Below, piece after piece: positions 8,409-16,481 of a stretch of DNA of 64,000 nt. This stretch comes from REEB95 sp050729835. Its GTDB lineage: Bacteria; Pseudomonadota; Alphaproteobacteria; ATCC43930; CGMCC-115725. Position numbers and translations under genes: made by a program. Location: assembly GCA_050729835.1 (NCBI GenBank), contig JBOHLS010000012.1, forward strand, positions 18,027 to 82,026. Reading direction: 5' to 3'. Below the pieces are notes generated by a model that was given only the letters and a program-made list of their open reading frames with translations, was not told the origin of the DNA and searched no databases. Every line of letters starts with the position of its first letter. Position 1 is the stretch's first letter.

Positions 8409-9275
8409 ATGAGCGCCGACAAGAGCCACGACACGCTGCTGCAGCGCATCGCTGACGCCCTCGAGCGGATCGCGCCGAAGGCCTATCCGGCGGTCGATTT
8501 CGACGCCGCCGACGCCTTCATCTGGCACGCCGAAGGCCAGTGGCTCGAACCGGTGAAGACGGTGAACCGCATCGACATCGAGTTGCTCCAGGGCATCGAG
8601 CGGGTGCGCGACATCCTGCTCGACAACACCCAGCGCTTCGCCAAGGGCCTGCCGGCCAACAACGTGCTGCTGTGGGGCGCGCGCGGCATGGGCAAGTCGT
8701 CGCTGGTCAAGGCGATGCACGCGACGATCAACAAGGAACGGCCGCGCGCCCTGGTGCTGGTCGAAATCCACCGCGAGGACATCCCGTCCCTGCCCGTGCT
8801 TCTGGCAAAATTGCGGCAGACGAAACGGCGCTGCATCCTGTTCTGCGACGATCTGTCGTTCAACGCGCAGGACGCCAGCTACAAGTCGCTGAAGGCCGTG
8901 CTCGAAGGCGGCATCGAGGGCCGGCCCGACAACGTCGTGCTCTACGCCACCTCGAACCGCCGCCACCTATTGGCGCGCGACATGATCGAGAACGAACGCT
9001 CGACCGCGATCATGCCCGGCGAGGCGGTGGAGGAGAAAGTCTCGCTCTCCGACCGCTTCGGATTGTGGCTCGGCTTCCACGCCTGCGACCAGGAAACCTA
9101 TCAGGCGATGATCGGCGGCTATGCCGCGCGTTACGGCCTCGACTATCCGGCCGACAAGCTCAAGGCGGAATCGCAGGAATGGGCGATTACCCGCGGTGCG
9201 CGCTCGGGCCGTGTGGCCTGGCAATATATCCAGGATTTGGCGGGACGGCTCGGCAAGAAGCTCGAGAAGCGCTAG
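8409..9275 (+). CDS. DUF815 family AAA-type ATPase
   Basis: This 288-residue ATP-binding protein has Walker A GARGMGKSS near residue 86-94 and Walker B CILFCDDLSF near 137-146. Further on are YATSNRRHLL and an Arg-rich sensor region, the layout of the DUF815 branch of AAA proteins. No substrate or partner is known to me. The chosen ATG (MSADKSHD) follows a non-conserved 25-residue in-frame extension starting at 8334. The gene is divergent from yajC, and its stop overlaps that of the convergent LysM/M23 gene by 4 bases. Confidence 0.88.
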   Translation: MSADKSHDTLLQRIADALERIAPKAYPAVDFDAADAFIWHAEGQWLEPVKTVNRIDIELLQGIERVRDILLDNTQRFAKGLPANNVLLWGARGMGKSSLVKAMHATINKERPRALVLVEIHREDIPSLPVLLAKLRQTKRRCILFCDDLSFNAQDASYKSLKAVLEGGIEGRPDNVVLYATSNRRHLLARDMIENERSTAIMPGEAVEEKVSLSDRFGLWLGFHACDQETYQAMIGGYAARYGLDYPADKLKAESQEWAITRGARSGRVAWQYIQDLAGRLGKKLEKR

Positions 9276-10351
9276 CGCACCGCGCTCGCCTGATTGGCCG
9301 ACAGGTACTCGCTGGGATCGAGTACCTGCGTGCCGCGGCGGATCTCGAAATGGAGCTGCGACTGGCTGACGATGCCGGTGGCGCCGACTTTGGCGATCTC
9401 CTGGCCGCGCTTCACCACGTCGCCGCGTTTGACCAGGATGGTCTCGTTGTGGGCGTAGGCGGTCATCCAGCCGCCAGCGTGCTTGATCAGCACCAGATTG
9501 CCGTAGCCGCGCAGTTCGTTGCCGGCATAGGCGACAACGCCGGAATCGGCGGCGCGCACCGGCGTGCCCGCGGGCGCGGCGATGTTGATGCCGTCGTTAT
9601 GCGTGCCTGCGGCCGAGGTGCCGAAGCGGCCGATGATCTTGCCCTGCACCGGCCAGAGGAAATGGCCGGCGCGCGGCGGCGGTGACGGCAAGGCGGCTTG
9701 CGGCTGTTGTGCGGCGGGTGCGGCCGGCGCTTGCGCCGGCGGCGGCAGGCTTGCGACTTCGGGCTTGGGCGGCGGCGGTTCCGGCGTCACCGAGCCAGCC
9801 GGTGCCAGTGTCGTCGTCTCGATGTCGGGCTTGCCCGGCGGCGGTGCCGGCAACGGCGTTTCCGGCGCCAGCGGCCGCGCCACCCGCGGCGGCAGCTTCA
9901 GCACCTGGCCCTGGGTCACGGCGAAAGGCGGCGTCAGCTCGTTCATGCGCGCCAGCGAATAGAGCTCGACGCCTTCGGCCGACGCGATGGTGTAGAGCGT
10001 CTCGCCGCGCCGCACGACGTGGGTGGGCGTCCGCGGCACGATCAGCGTGCGGCCAGCGGCCAGGCGATAAGACGGCCGCAGATGGTTGGCGTCGATCAGG
10101 TCGCGCACCGGCGCGCCGGTGCGTTGCGACACCTGATAGATCGTCTCGCCGCGATGCACCGTGACCTGGCCACCGGGAACGTTGCCGGGATTCGGAATTG
10201 GCGGCTGTGACGCTTGCGCGGCAGCCGACGCGGACGGTCCGACTGCGGGCGGCGCGCCCAGCCGCACATGCGCGTCCCGGCAACCGGCGAGCGCCGCCGC
10301 CAGGGCGAGGATGAGGATGGAAGCGCGCCGTCGCCGATCGCGCAGAGTCAT
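9272..10351 (-). CDS. LysM/M23 (LytM-like) lipoprotein, NlpD/DipM type, probably catalytically inactive
   Basis: This 359-residue exported protein has an N-terminal signal ending in the lipobox LAGC (Cys24). Two LysM repeats (VTVHRGETIYQVSQRTG near 62; HVVRRGETLYTIASAEG near 111) are followed by a Pro/Ala-rich linker and a C-terminal M23/LytM domain. In that domain the first zinc-ligand motif H-x-G-x3-D reads N-D-G-I-N, so both first-site ligands are replaced by Asn, while YAHN and LHFEIR remain. LytM proteins with such losses (EnvC, NlpD, DipM) activate cell-wall amidases rather than cut peptidoglycan. It lies 9 bases downstream of pcm, as nlpD does in many proteobacteria. Confidence 0.92.
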   Translation of the reverse strand: MTLRDRRRRASILILALAAALAGCRDAHVRLGAPPAVGPSASAAAQASQPPIPNPGNVPGGQVTVHRGETIYQVSQRTGAPVRDLIDANHLRPSYRLAAGRTLIVPRTPTHVVRRGETLYTIASAEGVELYSLARMNELTPPFAVTQGQVLKLPPRVARPLAPETPLPAPPPGKPDIETTTLAPAGSVTPEPPPPKPEVASLPPPAQAPAAPAAQQPQAALPSPPPRAGHFLWPVQGKIIGRFGTSAAGTHNDGINIAAPAGTPVRAADSGVVAYAGNELRGYGNLVLIKHAGGWMTAYAHNETILVKRGDVVKRGQEIAKVGATGIVSQSQLHFEIRRGTQVLDPSEYLSANQASAVR

Positions 10352-10360
10352 GCGCGCAGT

Positions 10361-11041
10361 CTATGACGCGTGCAGCGGCCGCGACAGGCCTTCGCGCGCC
10401 CGGGGCAGCCCGGCGACGAGAGGCACGAATCGCACGCCGCCGAGATCGTCGACCGCGAGATCGCCGTTCTTGCGCCGCACGCGCAGCAGCTTCTGATCGC
10501 GCCGCGCCGGCCCCACCGGCGCCACTAGGATGCCGCCTTCGGCGAGATGCTCGAGCAGATTGCGCGGAATCTCCGCCGCCGCCGCGGTCACCATGATGCG
10601 GTCGAAGGTCTCGTGCTCGGGCCAGCCCTTGGTGCCATCGCCGAAGCGCGTCGTCACGTTGTGCAGCCGCAGTTTGGCAAAGCGCGCCTCTGCTTCCTTG
10701 AGCAGCGCGTGATGACGCTCGATGGTCAGCACGCGGCGGCAGAGCCGCGCCAGCACCGCCGCCTGGTAGCCCGAGCCGGTGCCGATCTCGAGCACCTTGT
10801 GCCGGTCGTTGAGGTCGAGCGCCTGGGTCATCAGCGCAACGACATAAGGCTGGCTGATGGTCTGGGCGTGGCCGATCGGCAGCGCGACGTTCTCGTAGGC
10901 GCGCTCGTGGAAGGTCGCTGGCACGAACAGCTCGCGCGGTGTGCGCTCGATGGCGTTGAGCACGCGCTGATCCGAAATGCCCTCGCCGCGCAGCTCCATG
11001 ACGAGCCGCGCAACCTCTTCCTTGTTCGCGGCCGCCGTCAC
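10361..11041 (-). CDS. pcm: Protein-L-isoaspartate O-methyltransferase
   Basis: This enzyme uses S-adenosylmethionine to methylate L-isoaspartyl residues in damaged proteins, starting their repair. The 226 residues include the conserved GHAQTISQPYVVALMTQAL, the SAM-binding motif VLEIGTGSGYQAAVLA (near 83-98) and the post-motif GDGTKGWPEH. The start is GTG at 11041, overlapping the surE TGA (GTGA), so the genes are translationally coupled. A second, degenerate family member lies at 37159-37824. Confidence 0.96.
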   Translation of the reverse strand: MTAAANKEEVARLVMELRGEGISDQRVLNAIERTPRELFVPATFHERAYENVALPIGHAQTISQPYVVALMTQALDLNDRHKVLEIGTGSGYQAAVLARLCRRVLTIERHHALLKEAEARFAKLRLHNVTTRFGDGTKGWPEHETFDRIMVTAAAAEIPRNLLEHLAEGGILVAPVGPARRDQKLLRVRRKNGDLAVDDLGGVRFVPLVAGLPRAREGLSRPLHAS

Positions 11042-11823
11042 CGGAACGCCTTACGCAGCCGCGTCAGCACGCGCCGACTGGTCAGGTCGAAGAACACCGG
11101 AGTCACCGAGACATAGCCGTCGACCACCGCCTTGACGTCGCTGCCGCGCCGGGTGCGCTGCTCGTCGCGCATCGGGCCGATCCAGTAATAGGGCCGGCCG
11201 CGCGGATCGAGGCGCTCGACCAGATTGTCGCCGATCTTGCGACGGCCCTGGGCGGTGACGGCGATGCCCTTGACCTGGGACGGCGGCAGGTCGGGAAAGT
11301 TGACGTTGACCAGCGTGTTGCTCGGCCAGCCGCGGGCAACCAGCCGGCGCACGACACGCGGCAAAATTTTCGCCGCGGTCGGCCAACAGAAATCCGCGCC
11401 GCTGGCCGCGTGCTGGCTGAAGGCGATGGCGGGCACGCCCAGCAGCGTCGCCTCGAGCGCGGCGGCGACGGTGCCGGAATAGATCACGTCCTCGCCCATG
11501 TTGCCGCCGGCGTTGATGCCCGAGAACATCAAATCGGGCTTGCGTTCGCGCATGAAGCCGTTGACCGCGAGCAGCACGCAATCGGTCGGCGTGCCGTCAA
11601 CCGCGTAACGCTTGGCGCCCAATTTGCGGATGCGCAGCGGGCGGGCAATGGTCAATGAATGACTCGCGCCGCTCTGCTCGATCTCCGGCGCGCACACCCA
11701 GACGTCGTCGGAAAACGCGCGCGCCAGCTTGACCAGCAGCTTGAGGCCGGAGGCCTCGATGCCGTCGTCGTTGGAGACCAGGATGCGGGCGCGGCGCAGT
11801 TCGAGTGGAAAATCAAACGCCAC
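11038..11823 (-). CDS. surE: 5'/3'-nucleotidase SurE
   Basis: SurE is a divalent-metal-dependent phosphatase acting on nucleoside monophosphates in stationary-phase metabolism. The signature ILVSNDDGIEASGL gives the metal-binding NDD, and FSGINAGGNMGEDVIYSGTVAAA follows in segments. I take GTG at 11823 as start because GAGG lies 9 bases upstream; an in-frame TTG at 11829 is only 3 bases from that GAGG. The gene overlaps the 3' end of serS by 11 bases and is followed by pcm with a GTGA overlap, the common surE-pcm-nlpD order. Confidence 0.94.
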   Translation of the reverse strand: MAFDFPLELRRARILVSNDDGIEASGLKLLVKLARAFSDDVWVCAPEIEQSGASHSLTIARPLRIRKLGAKRYAVDGTPTDCVLLAVNGFMRERKPDLMFSGINAGGNMGEDVIYSGTVAAALEATLLGVPAIAFSQHAASGADFCWPTAAKILPRVVRRLVARGWPSNTLVNVNFPDLPPSQVKGIAVTAQGRRKIGDNLVERLDPRGRPYYWIGPMRDEQRTRRGSDVKAVVDGYVSVTPVFFDLTSRRVLTRLRKAFR

Positions 11824-13105
11824 AGGCAATAACCTCGATTCCGCCCATGTAAGGCTTCAACGCCACCGGCACCGCAATCGTGCCGTCTTCGCGCTGACAA
11901 TTCTCCATCACCGCGATCAGTGTCCGGCCGACCGCGAGGCCCGAGCCGTTGAGCGTATGGATGAAGCGCGTGCCCTTGCCGCCCTTGGGCTTGCAGCGCG
12001 CATCCATGCGCCGTGCCTGGTAATCGCCGCAGTTGGAGCACGACGAGATTTCGCGATAGGCACCGGCGCCGCCGTTCTCGCCCGGCAGCCAGACCTCGAT
12101 GTCGTAGGTTTTGCGCGCCGCCGCGCCCATGTCGCCGGCGCACAACAGCATGACGCGATAAGCCAGGCCGAGCCGCTTCAGCACCTCCTCGGCGCAGCCG
12201 GTCATGCGCTCGTGCTCATCGGCTGATTTGTCGGGGTGGGCGATCGACACCAGCTCGATCTTATCGAACTGATGCTGGCGTATCATGCCGCGCGTGTCCT
12301 TGCCGGCGGCGCCGGCCTCGGAGCGGAAGCACGGCGTCAGCGCAGTATAGCGCAGCGGCAGTTTCTCGTCGTCGATGATTTCCTCGCGCGCCAGATTGGT
12401 CAGCGGAACTTCGGCGGTCGGAACCAGCCACAGGCCCGTCGTGGTGCGGAACAGATCGTCGGCGAACTTGGGCAGCTGGCCGGTGCCGAAAGCCGCCGCG
12501 TCGCGCACCAGCAGCGGCGGCGCGACTTCGGTGTAGTCGAACTCGCGCGTGTGCAGGTCGAGCATGAATTGCCCGAGCGCGCGCGCCAGCCGCGCCAAGC
12601 CGCCCGACAGCACGACAAAGCGCGCGCCCGATATCCTGGCGGCACGGGCGAAATCCATGCCGCCGAGCGCCTCGCCGAGCGCGGCATGGTCCTTGGGCTT
12701 GAAAGCAAATTTGGGCTTGACGCCGACTTCACGCACCAGCTTGTTGTCGGCCGCATCCTTGCCGTCCGGCACATCGTCGGCCGGCAGATTGGGCAGCGGC
12801 GCCAGCGCCGCATCCACCGCCTCGCGCAGGCGCGTCGCCTCGGCCTCGAGGAACGCCTGCTTCTCCTTGCTCTCGGCCATCTGGCGCATGAGATCGGCGA
12901 CCGCGTCGCCGCCCTTCGCCTTTGTCGCCGCCATCGCCTGGCCAAGCTTGCCGCGCGCCGCCTGATTCTGCTCGGCGGCGGTCTGCGCCTCGCGCCATTG
13001 CTTGTCGAGGCGAAGGACCTGCGCCGACAGCGGCGCCAGGCCGCGCCGCGCCAGGCCCTGGTCGAAGACCGCGGGGTTCTCGCGGATCCAGCGGATGTCG
13101 AGCAT
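11813..13105 (-). CDS. serS: Seryl-tRNA synthetase
   Basis: This class II synthetase charges tRNA-Ser and, indirectly, tRNA-Sec. The 430-residue product starts MLDIRWIRENP. The N-terminal coiled coil that binds the tRNA long arm spans about 30-110. Catalytic motif 2 is CFRSEAGAAGKDTRGMIRQHQF in the 250-280 region, and motif 3 is LNGSGLAVGRTLIAVMEN near 375-395. The frame stays open upstream of 13105 but has no homology there. The start coincides with the tatC stop region (1-base overlap), and surE overlaps its end. Confidence 0.97.
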   Translation of the reverse strand: MLDIRWIRENPAVFDQGLARRGLAPLSAQVLRLDKQWREAQTAAEQNQAARGKLGQAMAATKAKGGDAVADLMRQMAESKEKQAFLEAEATRLREAVDAALAPLPNLPADDVPDGKDAADNKLVREVGVKPKFAFKPKDHAALGEALGGMDFARAARISGARFVVLSGGLARLARALGQFMLDLHTREFDYTEVAPPLLVRDAAAFGTGQLPKFADDLFRTTTGLWLVPTAEVPLTNLAREEIIDDEKLPLRYTALTPCFRSEAGAAGKDTRGMIRQHQFDKIELVSIAHPDKSADEHERMTGCAEEVLKRLGLAYRVMLLCAGDMGAAARKTYDIEVWLPGENGGAGAYREISSCSNCGDYQARRMDARCKPKGGKGTRFIHTLNGSGLAVGRTLIAVMENCQREDGTIAVPVALKPYMGGIEVIACGV

Positions 13106-13938
13106 CAGGTCTTGGCCTTGGATTCGGATTTGAGGCCGAGCTCGGCTTCTTCCTGAGCCTCGCGCTGGGCGCGTTTCTTCTCGACCATCTTGCAGCAGTA
13201 GATCGAAATTTCGAACAGCGCGAGCAGCGGCACCGCCAGCGACACCTGGCTGAAGATATCGGGCGGCGTCAGCACCGCGGCGGCGATGAAGACCAGCACG
13301 ATGGCGTAGCGGCGTTTCGACGCCAAGCCCGCCGAGGTCACCAGCCCGACGCGCGCCATCAGCGTCAGCAGCACCGGCAGCTGGAACGCCAGGCCGAAGG
13401 CGAGCATCAGCCGCATCACCAGCGTCAGGTATTCGCTGACCTTGGGCTCGATCTCGACCGGCAGGATGCCGTGGCCGCCGGTCTGCTCGAAGCTGAGGAA
13501 AAAGCGCCAGGCGACCGGAAAGATGACGAAATAGACCAGCGCGCCGCCCATGATGAACAGGATCGGCGACGCGATCAGATACGGCAGGAAGGCGTGGCGC
13601 TCGTTCTTGTAGAGGCCGGGCGCGACGAACAGGTAGATCTGCGTCGCCATGAAGGGAAAGGCGAGACAGACCGCCGACCAGACCGCGACGCGCAGCTCGG
13701 TGAAGAACGCCTCGGTCAGGTCGGTATAGATGAAATGCCGTCCGGTCTGGCCGGCGAGCGCCATCGCCAGCGGCCGTGCCAGGAAATCGTAGATCTCGCG
13801 CGAGAAGTACCAGCACGGCGCCAGCAGGATCAGGAACGCGATAATCGAATAGAGCAGCCGTTTGCGGAGCTCGATCAGGTGATCGAGCAGCGGCATCTTG
13901 CCCTTTTCGAGCTCGTCGTCCTTGGGATCGTCGGTCAT
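13105..13938 (-). CDS. tatC: Twin-arginine translocase subunit TatC
   Basis: TatC is the six-helix receptor that recognises twin-arginine signal peptides of folded exported proteins. The 277 residues include the conserved cytoplasmic N-terminus (PLLDHLIELRKRLLYS near 15-30), the first-loop family stretch YKNERHAFLPYLIASP, and VLTPPDIFSQ before the last helices. The C-terminal tail is Lys/Glu-rich. It overlaps the tatB stop (ATGA) and touches serS. No tatA is present in this cluster. Confidence 0.97.
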   Translation of the reverse strand: MTDDPKDDELEKGKMPLLDHLIELRKRLLYSIIAFLILLAPCWYFSREIYDFLARPLAMALAGQTGRHFIYTDLTEAFFTELRVAVWSAVCLAFPFMATQIYLFVAPGLYKNERHAFLPYLIASPILFIMGGALVYFVIFPVAWRFFLSFEQTGGHGILPVEIEPKVSEYLTLVMRLMLAFGLAFQLPVLLTLMARVGLVTSAGLASKRRYAIVLVFIAAAVLTPPDIFSQVSLAVPLLALFEISIYCCKMVEKKRAQREAQEEAELGLKSESKAKT

Positions 13939-14324
13939 GGTGCTTTCGGCGCGTCGGGCGCCGGCGGCTCGGTCTTGGCTTCGGGCGCGGCTTCAAGTAG
14001 CGGCGGCTTAGGCAGCTCGGCGGACGGATTGACGGGCTCGGGTGCCGACAGGGCCTGCTTGATCTCGCCGTGCGGGTCGATGGTCTTCGACATCTCCTCG
14101 TCGAAATTGAAGCGCGTCGCCGCGTCGAGGTCGCGCTTGACGTCGTCGAGCTCGGCCTCGCGCACCATATCCTCAAGGCTGCCCTGGAACTCGCGCGCGA
14201 TCGAGCGCGCCTTGCGCACCCAGAACGCGACGTTTTTCATCACCCGCGGCAGGTCCTTGGGACCGATGATGACGAGGGCGACGACCGCGATGAGCGCGAG
14301 CTCGGACCAGGCGAAGTCGAACAT
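13935..14324 (-). CDS. tatB: Sec-independent translocase subunit TatB
   Basis: This 129-residue protein has a short N-terminal helix beginning MFDFAWSELALIAVVALVIIG, with the Glu and Gly-Pro typical of TatB. An amphipathic helix follows (DLPRVMKNVAFWVRKARSIA), then a Pro/Ala-rich tail. The ATG at 14324 was chosen over an in-frame ATG at 14396 because homology starts there and the latter lies inside scpB. Features favouring TatB over TatA are the Glu in the TM segment and the long amphipathic region with EFQGSLEDM. It overlaps tatC by 4 bases. Confidence 0.93.
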   Translation of the reverse strand: MFDFAWSELALIAVVALVIIGPKDLPRVMKNVAFWVRKARSIAREFQGSLEDMVREAELDDVKRDLDAATRFNFDEEMSKTIDPHGEIKQALSAPEPVNPSAELPKPPLLEAAPEAKTEPPAPDAPKAP

Positions 14325-14325
14325 G

Positions 14326-15003
14326 TCAGTCCTGGACGCTCCGCCCCAGCTCTTCGGCGGCGGCTTCAGCTTCCGCCTCGGCCTCTTGCTCGGCATCCGC
14401 CTCGGCGCCGTCCACTGGCAGCTCGGCGAGCTTGCCGGTCTCGCCCAGCGTCAGCTCGGGCCGCGACCCGATCAGGCCGGCGGCGCGCAGTTCTTCGATG
14501 CCGGGCAGGTCGCCGGCGCTGGCGAGACCGAAATGCAGCAGGAAGGCGTCGGTCGTGCCCCAGGTCACCGGCCGGCCGACGGTCTGGCGGCGGCCCTTGG
14601 GCCCGATCCAACCGATCTCCATCAACAGATCGAGCGTGCCCGACGAGACGACGACGCCGCGGATGTCCTCGATCTCGGCGCGCGTCACCAACTGATGATA
14701 GGCGACGATGGCGAGCGTCTCCATTGCCGCGCGCGACAGCTTGCGCGAAATCTTCTGCACCAGCTTGAGCCGCGGGCCGAGATCGGGCGCGGTGCGCACC
14801 GTCCAGCCGCCGGCCGCCTTGACGATGTTGACGCCGCGGCCACGGTAATGCTCGGTCAGCTCGGAGATCAGCGACGGAATGTCGGCATCATCCGGCAGCC
14901 GCGCCTTGATCGCCGCCTCGTCGACGGGCGATTGCGACGCGAAGAGCAGCGCTTCGAGCAGCCGCAGATGGTCGGCGCGGGGATCGGTGGGGTCGGTCGT
15001 CAT
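14326..15003 (-). CDS. scpB: Segregation and condensation protein ScpB
   Basis: ScpB is the winged-helix (kite) subunit of the SMC-ScpAB condensin, which organises and segregates the chromosome. The 225 residues start with a motif RLLEALLFASQSPVDE, contain the winged-helix core AMETLAIVAYHQLVTRAEIEDIRG in sequence near 93-117, and end in a low-complexity Ala/Glu tail. The gene begins directly after the scpA stop (adjacent bases 15003/15004) and its 3' end meets the tatB start. Confidence 0.95.
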   Translation of the reverse strand: MTTDPTDPRADHLRLLEALLFASQSPVDEAAIKARLPDDADIPSLISELTEHYRGRGVNIVKAAGGWTVRTAPDLGPRLKLVQKISRKLSRAAMETLAIVAYHQLVTRAEIEDIRGVVVSSGTLDLLMEIGWIGPKGRRQTVGRPVTWGTTDAFLLHFGLASAGDLPGIEELRAAGLIGSRPELTLGETGKLAELPVDGAEADAEQEAEAEAEAAAEELGRSVQD

Positions 15004-15786
15004 TTAGGCCTCGGGTGACGGATTACGAAGATAAATCGGACCGAAGGCGGAGTCCTGGCGCAGCTGCACCTTGCCGGTCCGCACCAGCTCGAGGCTGGCG
15101 GAAAAAGTGGCGGCGATGGCCGAGCGGCGCACTAGGCCGTCGCCGAGATCGGGCGGCAGGAAGCTCATCAGCGTGCGCCATTCCGGCATGTGGCCGAGGA
15201 AGCGGGCCATGCGCTCGAGCGCCTCGTCCATCGAATAAAGCTCGGTCGGCGCGATCTGAAGGACGCTGACTTCCTGGCGAAGCTTCTGGTCGCCGTAGGC
15301 CTTGAGCAGGTCATAGAGCGTGTCGCCCCACACTGGCAGGAAGCTGCGCGGCAGACCTTCGGGCGCGCCGCGCAGGAAGACGTCGCGGCCGAGCAGCGGC
15401 CGGGCGAAAAGCCGCGTCGCCGCTTGCTGCATCGCCTCGAGCCGCTTGAGCCGGTGCGCCAGCGCGGCGGCCAGCTCGTCGCCGCTTGGCTCACCGGGCT
15501 CCGGCGGCTGCGGCAGCAGGAGGCGCGACTTGAGATAGGCGAGCCACGCCGCCATCACCAGATAGTCAGCGGCGACCTCGATCCTGAGTTGGCGGGCGGC
15601 GGCGATGAAGGCGAGATATTGGTCCGCCAGCTTGAGGATCGAGATTTGCAGCAGATCGACCTTCTGCTCGCGCGCCAAGTTGAGCAGCAAGTCGATCGGC
15701 CCCTGATAGCCTTCGAGATCAACGACCAGGTCGGCGCCCGGTGCCGGCTCGGGCTTCGTCATCTCGAAGGGCTCGACGTCGCTCAT
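15004..15786 (-). CDS. scpA: Segregation and condensation protein ScpA (kleisin)
   Basis: ScpA is the kleisin that bridges SMC heads with ScpB. The 260 residues begin MSDVEPFE, and the typical N-terminal block YQGPIDLLLNLAREQKVDL is near residues 28-46. The middle contains YLVMAAWLAYLKSRLLLP, and the C-terminal winged helix ends with RLVRTG-like residues and IYLRNP. The frame is open further upstream without homology, so the ATG at 15786, overlapping the site-2 protease stop by 4 bases, is taken as start. Confidence 0.95.
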   Translation of the reverse strand: MSDVEPFEMTKPEPAPGADLVVDLEGYQGPIDLLLNLAREQKVDLLQISILKLADQYLAFIAAARQLRIEVAADYLVMAAWLAYLKSRLLLPQPPEPGEPSGDELAAALAHRLKRLEAMQQAATRLFARPLLGRDVFLRGAPEGLPRSFLPVWGDTLYDLLKAYGDQKLRQEVSVLQIAPTELYSMDEALERMARFLGHMPEWRTLMSFLPPDLGDGLVRRSAIAATFSASLELVRTGKVQLRQDSAFGPIYLRNPSPEA

Positions 15787-16481
15787 CCGACACCCGTGAT
15801 CTTGCTGATCGCGCTGAGGATCCAGTTGACCGGGCCGTCGACGACGTGGCCGACGACGTTCAAGTCCATGCCGAGTTGCGTGCCGGCCAGCGGCAGCAGG
15901 ATGAGCACGGCGATCAGGATCAGCATGCCATAGCGCTCCATCCGCGCCAGCGGAAAGGCGAGCGCATCCGGCAGGATGCCGACCGCGACGCGGCCGCCGT
16001 CGAGCGGCGGCAGCGGAATCATGTTGAACACGGCGAGGATGACGTTGATGACGACCGAATTGGTCAGGTTGAGCAGGAACCACTCCTGGAACGCCTGCGG
16101 CAGGTGCGGCGCCAGCCAGAAGAGCAGCGCCGAGACGATCGCCAGCACGACATTCACCGCCGGCCCGGCGAGCGCGACCCAGACCATGTCGCGGCGCGGC
16201 CGATTGAGCCGGTTGAAATTGACCGGCACCGGCTTGGCGTAGCCGAAGAGGAACTGTCCATGCGACACCAGAAAGAGGAGCAGCGGCATGAGGACGGTGC
16301 CGAAGAGATCGATATGGCGCAACGGATTGAAGGTGACGCGGCCCATGCGCAGCGCGGTGTCGTCGCCGCAACGCAACGCGACAAAGCCGTGCGCCGCCTC
16401 GTGCAGCGTGATGGCGAAGATAGCCGGCAACGCCAGCACCGAAACCTCGCGCAGCAGCCCGGCGAATTGCGGCGAGATCAT
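15783..16481 (-). CDS. Site-2 protease (M50) family membrane metalloprotease
   Basis: This 232-residue polytopic membrane protein has the zinc-binding helix ITLHEAAHGFVAL (HExxH near 27-31) and the distal metal ligand motif NMIPLPPLDGGR near 158-169. It lacks the PDZ domain of RseP, placing it with the small single-domain S2P group often located between nagZ and scpA. The substrate is unknown. It overlaps both nagZ (ATGA) and scpA, so it is part of the same transcript. Confidence 0.93.
   Translation of the reverse strand: MISPQFAGLLREVSVLALPAIFAITLHEAAHGFVALRCGDDTALRMGRVTFNPLRHIDLFGTVLMPLLLFLVSHGQFLFGYAKPVPVNFNRLNRPRRDMVWVALAGPAVNVVLAIVSALLFWLAPHLPQAFQEWFLLNLTNSVVINVILAVFNMIPLPPLDGGRVAVGILPDALAFPLARMERYGMLILIAVLILLPLAGTQLGMDLNVVGHVVDGPVNWILSAISKITGVG

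Noticed and set aside
12922..15018. Long plus-strand open frame across tatC, tatB and scpB
   Set aside because: Low-complexity Arg/Gln/Asp composition and conflict with three overlapping conserved genes.
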